A DNA stretch of 5,698 bases. Origin: Comamonadaceae bacterium. GTDB lineage: Bacteria; Pseudomonadota; Gammaproteobacteria; Burkholderiales; Burkholderiaceae_C. The position numbers and the translations under genes are program-made. The stretch lies in contig JAJTBK010000441.1 in assembly GCA_021286965.1 (NCBI GenBank), positions 1 to 5,698 on the forward strand, given 5' to 3'. Shown here piece after piece: positions 1-5,173 of this stretch. Positions within the stretch are counted from its first letter, which is position 1. Each line of letters opens with the position of its first letter. Below the pieces are notes generated by a model. The model saw only the letters and a list, made by a program, of their open reading frames with translations, was not told where the DNA came from and ran no database searches.

Positions 1-955
1 GGCCCTTGATGTGCTGGCGCAGCGAATCAAGGTGGCGCCGCAGCGCACCGGCGCGCTGCGCCTCGTCCTCGGCGTGCGCCCATTCCTCGTAGGCGCGCAG
101 CGACACCTTGGCGTCGATCACCAGGTGGCGGTTTTCCGGCAGGTGGATGACGACGTCGGGCTGCGCGCGTGAGCCGTCCTCGCGCTGGTGACTCTCTTGC
201 GTGTCGTACTCGTGGCCGTTGCGCAGGCCGCACGCTTCAAGCACGCGCTCCAGAATCAGCTCACCCCAATTGCCCTGCGCCTTGGTCGAGCCCTTGAGCG
301 CCTGCGTCAGGTTCTTGGCGTCTTCGCTCAAGCTGTGGTTGAGCTGCAAGAGCTGCTGCACCTGCTGCGCCAGGGCCGAGCGCTCCTTGCCCTCGACGTC
401 GTAGAACTGCTCGACCCGGCCCTGGAATTCCCCCAGGCGCAGGCGCAGCGGATCGAGCAGCTGCCCGAGCGACTGCTGGTTCTGCTCGGCAAAGCGGCGG
501 CTTTTTTCTTCCAGGATGTCGTTGGCCAGGCTCTTGAACTGCAGGCCCAGGGCTTCACGCGCCTCGCTCAAGAGGGCCAGTTTTTCCTGCGCGCTGCGGC
601 GCTCGGCCTCCAGCTGCGTGCTCTGCGCCGCCAGCTGGCTGTGCAGCTGCGCCAGCTGCGCCTGCAGCGCCTGGGCCTGGGCCTTGCCTTGTTGCAACTC
701 GGCCAGCAGCGCCTGGCGCTCGGCCTCCAGCGCCCGCGCACGCTCTTGCACCGTCGCCAGCTGCACGCCGGCCTGCGCCTGCAGCGCCAGCTGTGCCTCG
801 CGCTGCACCTGGCTGCACACTTCGGCCACGGCCTGCTCGTGCACGCCTTGCAGTTGCTGGCGCGTGCGGCCAGCGCCCCACCCGGCGCCAAGCACCAGGG
901 CCAGCAGTGCCAGCAACAGCGCCAGCGCAATCCAGACGGACAGGGAAAGGGTCAT
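1..955 (-). CDS. rmuC: DNA recombination protein RmuC, N-terminal part (cut by left edge)
   Basis: RmuC family protein; in E. coli loss of rmuC raises inversion between short inverted repeats, and the conserved domain is related to restriction-endonuclease-like nucleases. Reading from ATG at 955-953 gives 318 codons without a stop before the window edge. Residues 7-27 form one hydrophobic N-terminal anchor, about 30-150 are a Gln/Ala/Glu-rich coiled coil (repeated LQAQ and EAER patterns), and the RmuC domain follows. Its recognisable stretches are FKSLANDILEEKS at 140-152, NWGELILERVLEACGL at 229-244 and QPDVVIHLP with LVIDAKVSL at 265-286. The C-terminal third or more is missing because the full-length family is usually about 400-500 residues. 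No clear Shine-Dalgarno sequence precedes the ATG, so the exact start is less certain than the identity. It lies 96 bases downstream of a hydroxyacid dehydrogenase gene on the same strand and may have its own weak promoter within or next to the repeat in that gap. Confidence 0.93.
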   Translation of the reverse strand, partial: MTLSLSVWIALALLLALLALVLGAGWGAGRTRQQLQGVHEQAVAEVCSQVQREAQLALQAQAGVQLATVQERARALEAERQALLAELQQGKAQAQALQAQLAQLHSQLAAQSTQLEAERRSAQEKLALLSEAREALGLQFKSLANDILEEKSRRFAEQNQQSLGQLLDPLRLRLGEFQGRVEQFYDVEGKERSALAQQVQQLLQLNHSLSEDAKNLTQALKGSTKAQGNWGELILERVLEACGLRNGHEYDTQESHQREDGSRAQPDVVIHLPENRHLVIDAKVSLRAYEEWAHAEDEAQRAGALRRHLDSLRQHIKG

Positions 956-960
956 GATGA

Positions 961-1018
961 CTATTATTTTGATAGCTGAAGACGCTGGATTTTAAAGGGC
1001 TGGCAGCCTATTTTCGCC
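961..1018. repeat. Imperfect palindromic intergenic repeat, resembling a Comamonadaceae-type dispersed element
   Basis: The gap between the dehydrogenase stop and rmuC contains the left motif TTTTGATAGCTG (967-978), a middle CGCTGG (983-988) and the right motif GGCTGGCAGCCTATTTTCG (998-1016). GGCTGGCAGCC is an exact palindrome with 5-base arms around one base, and the outer ATAGCTG is partly mirrored by the reverse complement of CAGCCTAT. The layout (gatagctg, a gcgctt-like core, ggcagcctatttt) resembles a short dispersed intergenic element I remember from Comamonadaceae genomes; this copy would be degenerate. That family link is from memory. On the minus strand TTTAAA and TATCAA, 16 bases apart, could form a weak rmuC promoter, leaving a very short leader. 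The rest of the gap holds a small GC-rich hairpin (1041-1051) right after the dehydrogenase stop, without a T-tract. Confidence 0.4.
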
Positions 1019-1051
1019 ACAGACACGGAGATCGAAGAGCGCCCTGCGGGC

Positions 1052-2017
1052 TCACCCCACGGGCGTCAGAGGCCCACGTCCATCGAAGAAAGCGATGAGG
1101 TTGTCCGCCGCCAACTCAGCCATGGCGCGGCGCGTGGCCAGGGTGGCGCTGGCAATGTGCGGCGTCAGCACCACGTTCGGCACATCGAGCAGCGCCGGGT
1201 GCACGGCAGGCTCGCCCTCGAACACGTCCAGGCCGGCGGCGGCCAGCGGGCCGCTGCGCAGGGCCTGGGCCAGGGCGGCGTCATCGACGATACCGCCGCG
1301 CGCAATGTTCACCAGCGTGGCGCCAGGCTTCATGCGCGCCAGCTCTGGCGCGCCGATGGCGTGGTGGTTTTGCGGTGTGTACGGCAGCACCAGCAGCAGG
1401 TGGTCGGCCTGCGCCAGCAATGCATCCTTGCCAACGTAGTGCGCCTGGCAAGCCGCCTCGAGTGCAGGCGCCAGACGCGAGCGATTGTGGTACAGCACCC
1501 GCATCCCAAAGCCATGCGCAGCACGCCGTGCAATCGCCTGGCCAATACGCCCCATGCCCAGGATGCCGAGGGTGCTGCCATGCACCTCGGCACCGGCAAA
1601 CATGTCGTAGCGCCAGTCCTGCCAGCGGCCAGCGCGCAGAAAGCGCTCGGCCTCGGCCATGCGCCGCGCCGTCGCCAGCAGCAGGGCAAAGCCGAAGTCG
1701 GCCGTGGTTTCGGTCAGCACGTCGGGCGTGTTCGTGCCCCGCACGCCGGCTGCGGCCATGGCTTGCAGGTCGAAATTGTTGTAGCCCACCGTCATGTTGG
1801 CGGCGATGCGCAGGCGCGGGCAAGCGGCGAGCAGTGGCGCGTCGATGCGCTGCACGCCGGTCAGAAGGGCCCCATCCTTGTCCGCCAGCTGCTGCGCCAG
1901 CTCGTGCGCGCTCCAGGCGTTGTCAGCCTGGTTGTCCTGCACCTCGAAATGCTGGCGCAAGCGCGCCAAGGTTGGCGGAAAAATGGCACGGGCCACCAGA
2001 ATCCGGGCGCAGTTCAT
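1052..2017 (-). CDS. D-isomer-specific 2-hydroxyacid dehydrogenase, glyoxylate/hydroxypyruvate (2-ketogluconate) reductase type
   Basis: Cytosolic oxidoreductase of 321 residues, the usual size, that should reduce a 2-oxoacid such as glyoxylate, hydroxypyruvate or 2-ketogluconate to the D-2-hydroxyacid. The N-terminal part of the substrate domain ends at NMTVGYNNFDLQAM (74-87). The Rossmann domain starts with GILGMGRIGQAIA (151-163), containing the GxGxxG loop. Catalytic residues are visible: Arg240 in NIARGGIVDD, Glu269 in DVFEGEP and His287 in TPHIASA. After the second beta strand the sequence is YHNRSR (176-181), with basic residues and no Asp, which suggests NADPH rather than NADH. The ATG at 2017 lies 10 bases after the antiporter stop, with GAAAG upstream as a modest ribosome site, so the two genes are probably co-transcribed. 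GhrB/GRHPR-like is my best subfamily call; the true substrate cannot be read from sequence. Confidence 0.93.
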   Translation of the reverse strand: MNCARILVARAIFPPTLARLRQHFEVQDNQADNAWSAHELAQQLADKDGALLTGVQRIDAPLLAACPRLRIAANMTVGYNNFDLQAMAAAGVRGTNTPDVLTETTADFGFALLLATARRMAEAERFLRAGRWQDWRYDMFAGAEVHGSTLGILGMGRIGQAIARRAAHGFGMRVLYHNRSRLAPALEAACQAHYVGKDALLAQADHLLLVLPYTPQNHHAIGAPELARMKPGATLVNIARGGIVDDAALAQALRSGPLAAAGLDVFEGEPAVHPALLDVPNVVLTPHIASATLATRRAMAELAADNLIAFFDGRGPLTPVG

Positions 2018-2027
2018 GTGCAGGCTT

Positions 2028-3443
2028 TCAGCGGAAAAACACCCAGGTCATGACGGCAAACAAGGGCAGCAGAATGGCGCCCGACCACAGCATGTAGCCA
2101 AAAAAACTCGGCATCTTCACGCCCCGATCTTCGGCAATGGCCTTGACCATCATGTTCGGCGCATTGCCGATATAGGTGTTGGCGCCCATGAACACGGCCC
2201 CCGCCGAGATCGCTGCCAGCGCCGGCGCCAGCTGCGTCATCAGATACTGGGCGTCGCCGCCTGCGGTGTTGAAGAACACCAGGTAGGTCGGAGCGTTGTC
2301 CAGGAACGAGGACAGCACGCCTGCGGCCCAGAAGTACATCGCCGGATCCGGCTGGCCATCGGCACGCGTGACGGCGCGCACGATGGCGCCAAACGGCCCA
2401 TCGACTCCGGCCTTGAGCATGGCGATGACCGGGATGATGGTCAGGAAAATGCCGGCAAACAGCTTTGCCACCTCCTGCATCGGCGCCCAGCCAAATTGGT
2501 TGGCGGCGTGCACCCGCCGGGGCGTGAGCCACAGCGACAGCGCCGCCACCAGCAGCAGCCCCCCATCGCGCACCAGGCCCGGCAGCCCCACTGCTGTGCC
2601 CGCTACGTCCCAGGCCATGGGCGTGCGCCACAGCCCGCTCATCAGCACCAGGGCAACGATGACGGCCAACAGGAGGAAATTGACCTGGCCGTCAAAGCCG
2701 AAGTCGGCGCTGTCGGGCGTCGGATCGACGCGGCGCAGCTGGTCGGGCTGGCGAAAGAACCAGCTGTCGAGCCCAAAAAACAGCAACAGCAGCAGGCCGA
2801 CCAGGAACAGCGTCTCAGGCAGGAGGTGGCGCACGGTCCAGAAAAAATCGACCCCCTTCAAAAATCCCAGGAACAGCGGCGGATCGCCCAGCGGCGTGAG
2901 CGCGCCGCCAGCGTTGGAGACGATGAAGATGAAGAACACCACCACGTGGGCCGTGTTCCGGCGCTGGTCGTTGGCGCGGATCAGCGGGCGAATGAGCAGC
3001 ATCGAGGCCCCAGTCGTCCCCATGAAGCTCGCCAGCAGCGCCCCCAGGGCCAGCAGCCCGGTATTGAGCAGCGGGCTGCCGTGCAGATTGCCCCGGATGT
3101 AAATACCGCCGGCCACGGTGAACAGTGCCGTGAGCAAGATGACGAACGGCAGGTACTCGGCCAGCAGCGCGTGCACCAGGTTCACGCCCGCCACCGCCGG
3201 GCCGAAAACGAGCGCACACGGCAGCAAAAAAGCCAGCGCCCAGCCCGCCGCCACCTTGCCGAAATGGTGGTGCCAAAGCGTCGGCGCCAATAGCGGCAGC
3301 AGGGCAATCGAGAGCAAAAGACCGGCAAAAGGCAGGCCCCACCAAACCGACAGCAGCGCACCATCCATCTCCCCGGCGCGCGCCCCCAGCGGCGCCAGCG
3401 CCGTCAACAGGCCCGCCCCTGCGTGCCGATATGCCCTACCCAT
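2028..3443 (-). CDS. Polytopic sodium:proton antiporter / CitMHS-like transporter of the ion transporter superfamily
   Basis: Integral inner-membrane protein of 471 residues with about a dozen hydrophobic segments. It belongs to the ArsB/NhaD/CitMHS superfamily, and members of this subgroup are usually annotated as sodium:proton antiporter or putative citrate transporter. Diagnostic stretches are [20 protein letters not shown] (176-195), [14 protein letters not shown] (378-391) and [19 protein letters not shown] (420-438); the two Asn/Asp-containing re-entrant-type motifs are typical of the superfamily. The start at 3443 is chosen because GAGGAG lies 5 bases upstream. A longer frame beginning at 3542 would add 33 Arg-rich residues and run through the intergenic region. 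The N-terminus (Arg3, Arg6, a hydrophobic run at 9-19, then ARA-GE at 21-25) looks like a cleavable signal peptide. The gene is followed after 10 bases by the dehydrogenase and is divergent from the phasin gene. Cation or carboxylate specificity cannot be told from sequence. Confidence 0.87.
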   Translation of the reverse strand: MGRAYRHAGAGLLTALAPLGARAGEMDGALLSVWWGLPFAGLLLSIALLPLLAPTLWHHHFGKVAAGWALAFLLPCALVFGPAVAGVNLVHALLAEYLPFVILLTALFTVAGGIYIRGNLHGSPLLNTGLLALGALLASFMGTTGASMLLIRPLIRANDQRRNTAHVVVFFIFIVSNAGGALTPLGDPPLFLGFLKGVDFFWTVRHLLPETLFLVGLLLLLFFGLDSWFFRQPDQLRRVDPTPDSADFGFDGQVNFLLLAVIVALVLMSGLWRTPMAWDVAGTAVGLPGLVRDGGLLLVAALSLWLTPRRVHAANQFGWAPMQEVAKLFAGIFLTIIPVIAMLKAGVDGPFGAIVRAVTRADGQPDPAMYFWAAGVLSSFLDNAPTYLVFFNTAGGDAQYLMTQLAPALAAISAGAVFMGANTYIGNAPNMMVKAIAEDRGVKMPSFFGYMLWSGAILLPLFAVMTWVFFR

Positions 3444-3448
3444 GGTTT

Positions 3449-3454
3449 CTCCTC
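3449..3454 (-). promoter_or_regulatory. Ribosome binding site deciding the antiporter start
   Basis: On the minus strand this reads GAGGAG, followed by AAACC and the ATG at 3443-3441. It is the only strong Shine-Dalgarno sequence near the N-terminus and excludes the longer in-frame start at 3542. I saw no convincing -35/-10 pair for the antiporter. TACACT (minus strand, 3501-3496) is a possible -10 box but has no matching -35. Confidence 0.8.
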
Positions 3455-3525
3455 GTTCTCGGCCATGCCGTAGCGTGCCTGATGACCAGCGCCCGAGTGT
3501 ACGGTTTAGAGATCGCTCCCTTTTT

Positions 3526-3542
3526 TTGCTGCGCCGCAACAT
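3526..3542 (+). promoter_or_regulatory. Putative PhaR operator 1, upstream of the phasin -35 box
   Basis: The site reads TTGCTGCGCCGCAACAT, an imperfect palindrome built from TTGC-type arms around a GC-rich centre. It matches the second site at 3584-3600 at 14 of 17 positions, and the centres are 58 bases apart. TGC/GCA-rich palindromes of this kind are the known recognition sequences of PhaR, the repressor that controls phasin genes and also binds PHB. This copy ends 5 bases before the -35 hexamer and lies 83 bases from the divergent antiporter start. Assignment to PhaR is inference from motif and context; phaR is not in the window. Confidence 0.68.
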
Positions 3543-3547
3543 AAAAC

Positions 3548-3575
3548 TTGCTTTTTACGCCGGGGCCACTAGAAT
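3548..3575 (+). promoter_or_regulatory. Sigma70-type promoter of the phasin gene
   Basis: TTGCTT (3548-3553) and TAGAAT (3570-3575) are separated by 16 bases, a good match to the housekeeping consensus. Transcription would start near 3582, just before operator 2, leaving a leader of about 93 bases. A repressor bound at 3584-3600 would cover the start point, and one bound at 3526-3542 would abut the -35 box. Confidence 0.7.
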
Positions 3576-3583
3576 ACGCAACC

Positions 3584-3600
3584 ATGCTGCACTGCAACAT
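3584..3600 (+). promoter_or_regulatory. Putative PhaR operator 2, at the phasin transcription start
   Basis: ATGCTGCACTGCAACAT is a near-perfect palindrome (TGC-TGCA-like arms around the central AC) and the better of the two sites. It begins about 2 bases after the predicted transcription start, an ideal place for repression. In the PHB regulatory model free PhaR represses the phasin gene, and growing PHB granules bind PhaR and relieve repression. Only the site and its position are seen here; the regulator is inferred. Confidence 0.75.
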
Positions 3601-3645
3601 GATCCATGTTCATCATGCCAGCGCAGATGTCTCTGTAAACCACCC

Positions 3646-3669
3646 GGGTGCTGCACCCATTCTGAGGAG
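3646..3669 (+). promoter_or_regulatory. Leader hairpin and ribosome binding site of the phasin gene
   Basis: GAGGAG at 3664-3669 lies 6 bases before the ATG at 3676 and is a strong Shine-Dalgarno sequence. Just upstream, GGGTG-CTG-CACCC (3646-3658) forms a short perfect hairpin ending 5 bases before it. The same GGGTG could alternatively pair in trans, since CACCCGGGTG at 3641-3650 is self-complementary. The hairpin leaves the ribosome site free and may simply stabilise the leader. Confidence 0.6.
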
Positions 3670-3675
3670 ATTTTT

Positions 3676-4221
3676 ATGTCGCTGACCAACGAACAAATCC
3701 TGGCATCGCACAAGGCCAACGTCGAAACCCTGTTCGGCCTGACCAACAAAGCCTTTGAAGGCGTGGAAAAGCTGGTGGAACTCAACGTTGCCGCCTCGCG
3801 CGCTGCCCTGAACGACGCCGCCAGCCATGCCCAGGCCGTGCTCAGCGTCAAGGACGTGCAAGAGCTGCTGGCTCTGCAAGCCGGCCTGTTCCAGCCCCTG
3901 GCTGAAAAGACCGCCGCCTACAGCCGCCACCTGTACGACATCGCCACCGGCACCGGCGGCGAATTCACCAAGGCCTTCGAAGCCAAGGCCGCCGAAGCCC
4001 AGCAAGGCTTCGCCAGCCTGGTCGATAACGCCGCCAAGAACGCCCCCGCCGGCTCCGAGACCGCCGTCGCCGTCATGAAGAGCGCCGTCTCTGCCGCCAC
4101 CAACGCTTTCGAGTCGGTGCAAAAGGCCGTCAAGCAAGCCTCGGACGTGGCCGAAGCCAACTTCAACGCCGTCGCCAACACCGCTGCCACCGCCGCTACG
4201 GCTGCCCCGCGCAAGCGTTGA
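3676..4221 (+). CDS. phaP: Phasin family protein (PHB granule-associated protein)
   Basis: Small amphipathic protein of 181 residues that coats polyhydroxybutyrate granules in the cytoplasm and limits their size and coalescence. The sequence begins [20 protein letters not shown], and the Phasin_2-type domain covers roughly residues 5-110, including [19 protein letters not shown] and a helical [30 protein letters not shown] segment (up to about residue 91). The rest is Ala-rich helix ending in a basic tail, PRKR. There is no signal peptide or membrane segment, as expected. Strong codon preference (GCC, AAC, GAC, AAG), a consensus-like promoter and a strong ribosome site all suggest high expression. 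Two PhaR-type operators frame the promoter, so expression should follow PHB accumulation. It appears to be a single-gene unit because a hairpin-rich region and a strong terminator follow. The symbol phaP is by family; organisms of this group usually carry several phasin paralogues. Confidence 0.93.
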   Translation: MSLTNEQILASHKANVETLFGLTNKAFEGVEKLVELNVAASRAALNDAASHAQAVLSVKDVQELLALQAGLFQPLAEKTAAYSRHLYDIATGTGGEFTKAFEAKAAEAQQGFASLVDNAAKNAPAGSETAVAVMKSAVSAATNAFESVQKAVKQASDVAEANFNAVANTAATAATAAPRKR

Positions 4222-4275
4222 TACAACGCAACATGTCTGGAGAACTTCCTCTAGGCAAAAAACCGGGATTACCCT

Positions 4276-4323
4276 GATAATCGCGTTATCGCTTTGCAGC
4301 ACAGCCCAACGGCGCTGCAAAGC
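4276..4323 (+). other. Tandem inverted repeats downstream of the phasin gene
   Basis: GATAA-TCGCG-TTATC (4276-4290) is directly followed by GCTTTGCAGC (4291-4300) and its exact reverse complement GCTGCAAAGC (4314-4323), with a 13-base loop. The second is a stable 10-base-pair stem. Neither has a T-tract on either strand, so they are not typical intrinsic terminators. They may protect the 3' end of the phasin mRNA or form part of the leader of the next unit. GATAAT at 4276-4281 also resembles a -10 box but has no good -35. Confidence 0.6.
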
Positions 4324-4338
4324 CCCAGTTGTCTCCTT

Positions 4339-4369
4339 GGATCCTCTCGAAACCCTGTTTCAAGGATCC
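4339..4369 (+). other. Two-part hairpin with GGATCC arms
   Basis: GGATCC at 4339-4344 and again at 4364-4369 can pair, enclosing the inner stem GAAAC-CCT-GTTTC (4349-4361) with a small internal loop (TCTC opposite AA). It lies 7 bases before the terminator stem. No function is known to me; it is reported as visible secondary-structure potential. Confidence 0.5.
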
Positions 4370-4376
4370 CTTCTAG

Positions 4377-4404
4377 GCCCAGTCTTCGTGCTGGGCTTTT
4401 TTTT
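4377..4404 (+). terminator. Intrinsic terminator between the phasin gene and aat
   Basis: GCCCAG (4377-4382), an 8-base TTCG-containing loop and CTGGGC (4391-4396) are followed by eight T residues (4397-4404): a textbook rho-independent terminator on the plus strand. It most likely ends the phasin transcript, about 180 bases after the stop codon. It stops only 19 bases before the aat ATG. The GCCCAG repeated at 4405-4410 could pair with CTGGGC instead, forming a competing hairpin with the T-tract as its loop. Confidence 0.88.
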
Positions 4405-4423
4405 GCCCAGACAATGGCGCCCC

Positions 4424-5173
4424 ATGAGCCCTTCCCTGCCCTGGCTGGAGCCGCACGCGCCCTTTCCCTCGCCCGATCTCGCCTGGGGCCCAGACAGCCC
4501 CGCCCCAGGGCTGCTCGCCGCCGGCGGCACGCTCGACGCGGCGCAGCTGCACAGCGCCTACAGCCAGGGGATTTTTCCCTGGTTCAGCGCCGGCCAGCCC
4601 ATTTTGTGGTGGTCGCCCGACCCGCGCATGGTGCTGCGGCCCGATGCCTTTCGCCTGCAGCCCTCGCTGCGGCGCACGCTGCGCCAGTTTGCGCGCCGCA
4701 GCAGCTGCGCCATCCGCATCGACCACGACTTTGGGCGCGTGATCCGCGCCTGCGCACACACGCCGCGCCGGGGGCAAGGCGGCACCTGGATCACTCCCGG
4801 CATCATTGCCGCGTACGAGCAATTGCACGCTGCCGGCCATGCGCACAGCGTCGAAACCTGGATCGACGGCCAGCTCGTGGGCGGCCTGTACTGCGTCGCC
4901 CTGGGGCGGGCGGTATTTGGCGAATCCATGTTCGCGCACGCCAGTAACGCCTCCAAGATTGCCCTGGCGGCCCTGGTCTGCCTGTGCCGGCGCGACGGCG
5001 TGGCCTTGATCGACTGCCAGCAGAACACGGCGCACCTGGCCTCCCTCGGCGCAGCCGAAATCCCACGCCAGGCGTTTGCACAATCGATCGCGCACAGCCA
5101 GCAGCAGGCGCCACTGGACTGGGCTTTTACGCCCGCCGACTGGGCGCAGCTACTGGGCAAGGAGAGCGCATGA
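4424..5173 (+). CDS. aat: Leucyl/phenylalanyl-tRNA--protein transferase
   Basis: Cytosolic enzyme of the bacterial N-degron pathway. It moves Leu or Phe from aminoacyl-tRNA to proteins with N-terminal Lys or Arg, which ClpS then delivers to ClpAP. The 249-residue product has the usual size and motifs: LLAAGG at 30-35, [18 protein letters not shown] at 49-68, [26 protein letters not shown] at 121-146, FGESMF at 165-170, NASKIAL at 175-181 and LIDCQ with HLASLGA.EIPR at 195-215. Asp197 and Gln199 in LIDCQ correspond to the Asp/Gln pair implicated in catalysis in E. coli Aat. The ATG at 4424 puts the family's conserved LPWL near the N-terminus. The in-frame ATG at 4337 would translate through the terminator and is rejected. 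No clear ribosome site precedes 4424, so initiation may be weak. It overlaps bpt by ATGA. The source of its transcript is unclear because of the terminator just upstream. Confidence 0.95.
   Translation: MSPSLPWLEPHAPFPSPDLAWGPDSPAPGLLAAGGTLDAAQLHSAYSQGIFPWFSAGQPILWWSPDPRMVLRPDAFRLQPSLRRTLRQFARRSSCAIRIDHDFGRVIRACAHTPRRGQGGTWITPGIIAAYEQLHAAGHAHSVETWIDGQLVGGLYCVALGRAVFGESMFAHASNASKIALAALVCLCRRDGVALIDCQQNTAHLASLGAAEIPRQAFAQSIAHSQQQAPLDWAFTPADWAQLLGKESA
5159..5164 (+). promoter_or_regulatory. Ribosome binding site of bpt inside the aat end
   Basis: AAGGAG lies within the last codons of aat, 5 bases before the ATG at 5170. It is much stronger than anything in front of aat. Together with the ATGA overlap it points to translational coupling of the pair and fixes the bpt start. 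Confidence 0.82.

Noticed and set aside
188..979. Plus-strand open frame of 263 codons opposite rmuC
   Set aside because: It is a Leu/Gln/Arg-rich mirror of the coiled-coil coding of rmuC, with no recognisable family. The minus strand has clear RmuC motifs through the same bases.
1041..1051. Possible terminator after the dehydrogenase gene (GCCC-TGC-GGGC)
   Set aside because: The stem is only 4 base pairs and no T-tract follows on the minus strand, so read-through into rmuC remains possible.
1157..2053. Plus-strand open frame of 298 codons opposite the dehydrogenase
   Set aside because: No domain is recognisable; the minus-strand dehydrogenase has all catalytic motifs.
1794..3293. Plus-strand open frame of 499 codons opposite the antiporter
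   Set aside because: Its product is a low-complexity His/Gln/Arg-rich sequence produced by the reverse complement of hydrophobic, GC-rich codons. It also spans the antiporter-dehydrogenase junction.
3444..3542. Longer antiporter start at 3542, adding 33 residues
   Set aside because: The added segment is Arg-rich and lies in the promoter region, overlapping operator 1. A strong ribosome site exists for the start at 3443.
3599..3685. Upstream frame of 28 codons overlapping the phasin ATG, and a nested 10-codon frame (3606-3638) in the leader
   Set aside because: Neither has a Shine-Dalgarno sequence and the first ATG overlaps operator 2. Translational control is possible but nothing supports it.
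4228..4235. GCAACATG after the phasin stop, matching half of operator 2
   Set aside because: Only one arm is present; the other half does not match, so it is likely chance.
3613..4320. Minus-strand Gly/Val-rich frame of 235 codons opposite the phasin gene
   Set aside because: It is a shadow of the Ala-rich phasin codons (GCC read backwards gives GGC); there is no ribosome site and no family.
4337..4423. Longer aat start at 4337, adding 29 residues
   Set aside because: It would be translated through the intrinsic terminator and has no ribosome site, and the conserved family N-terminus begins at 4424.
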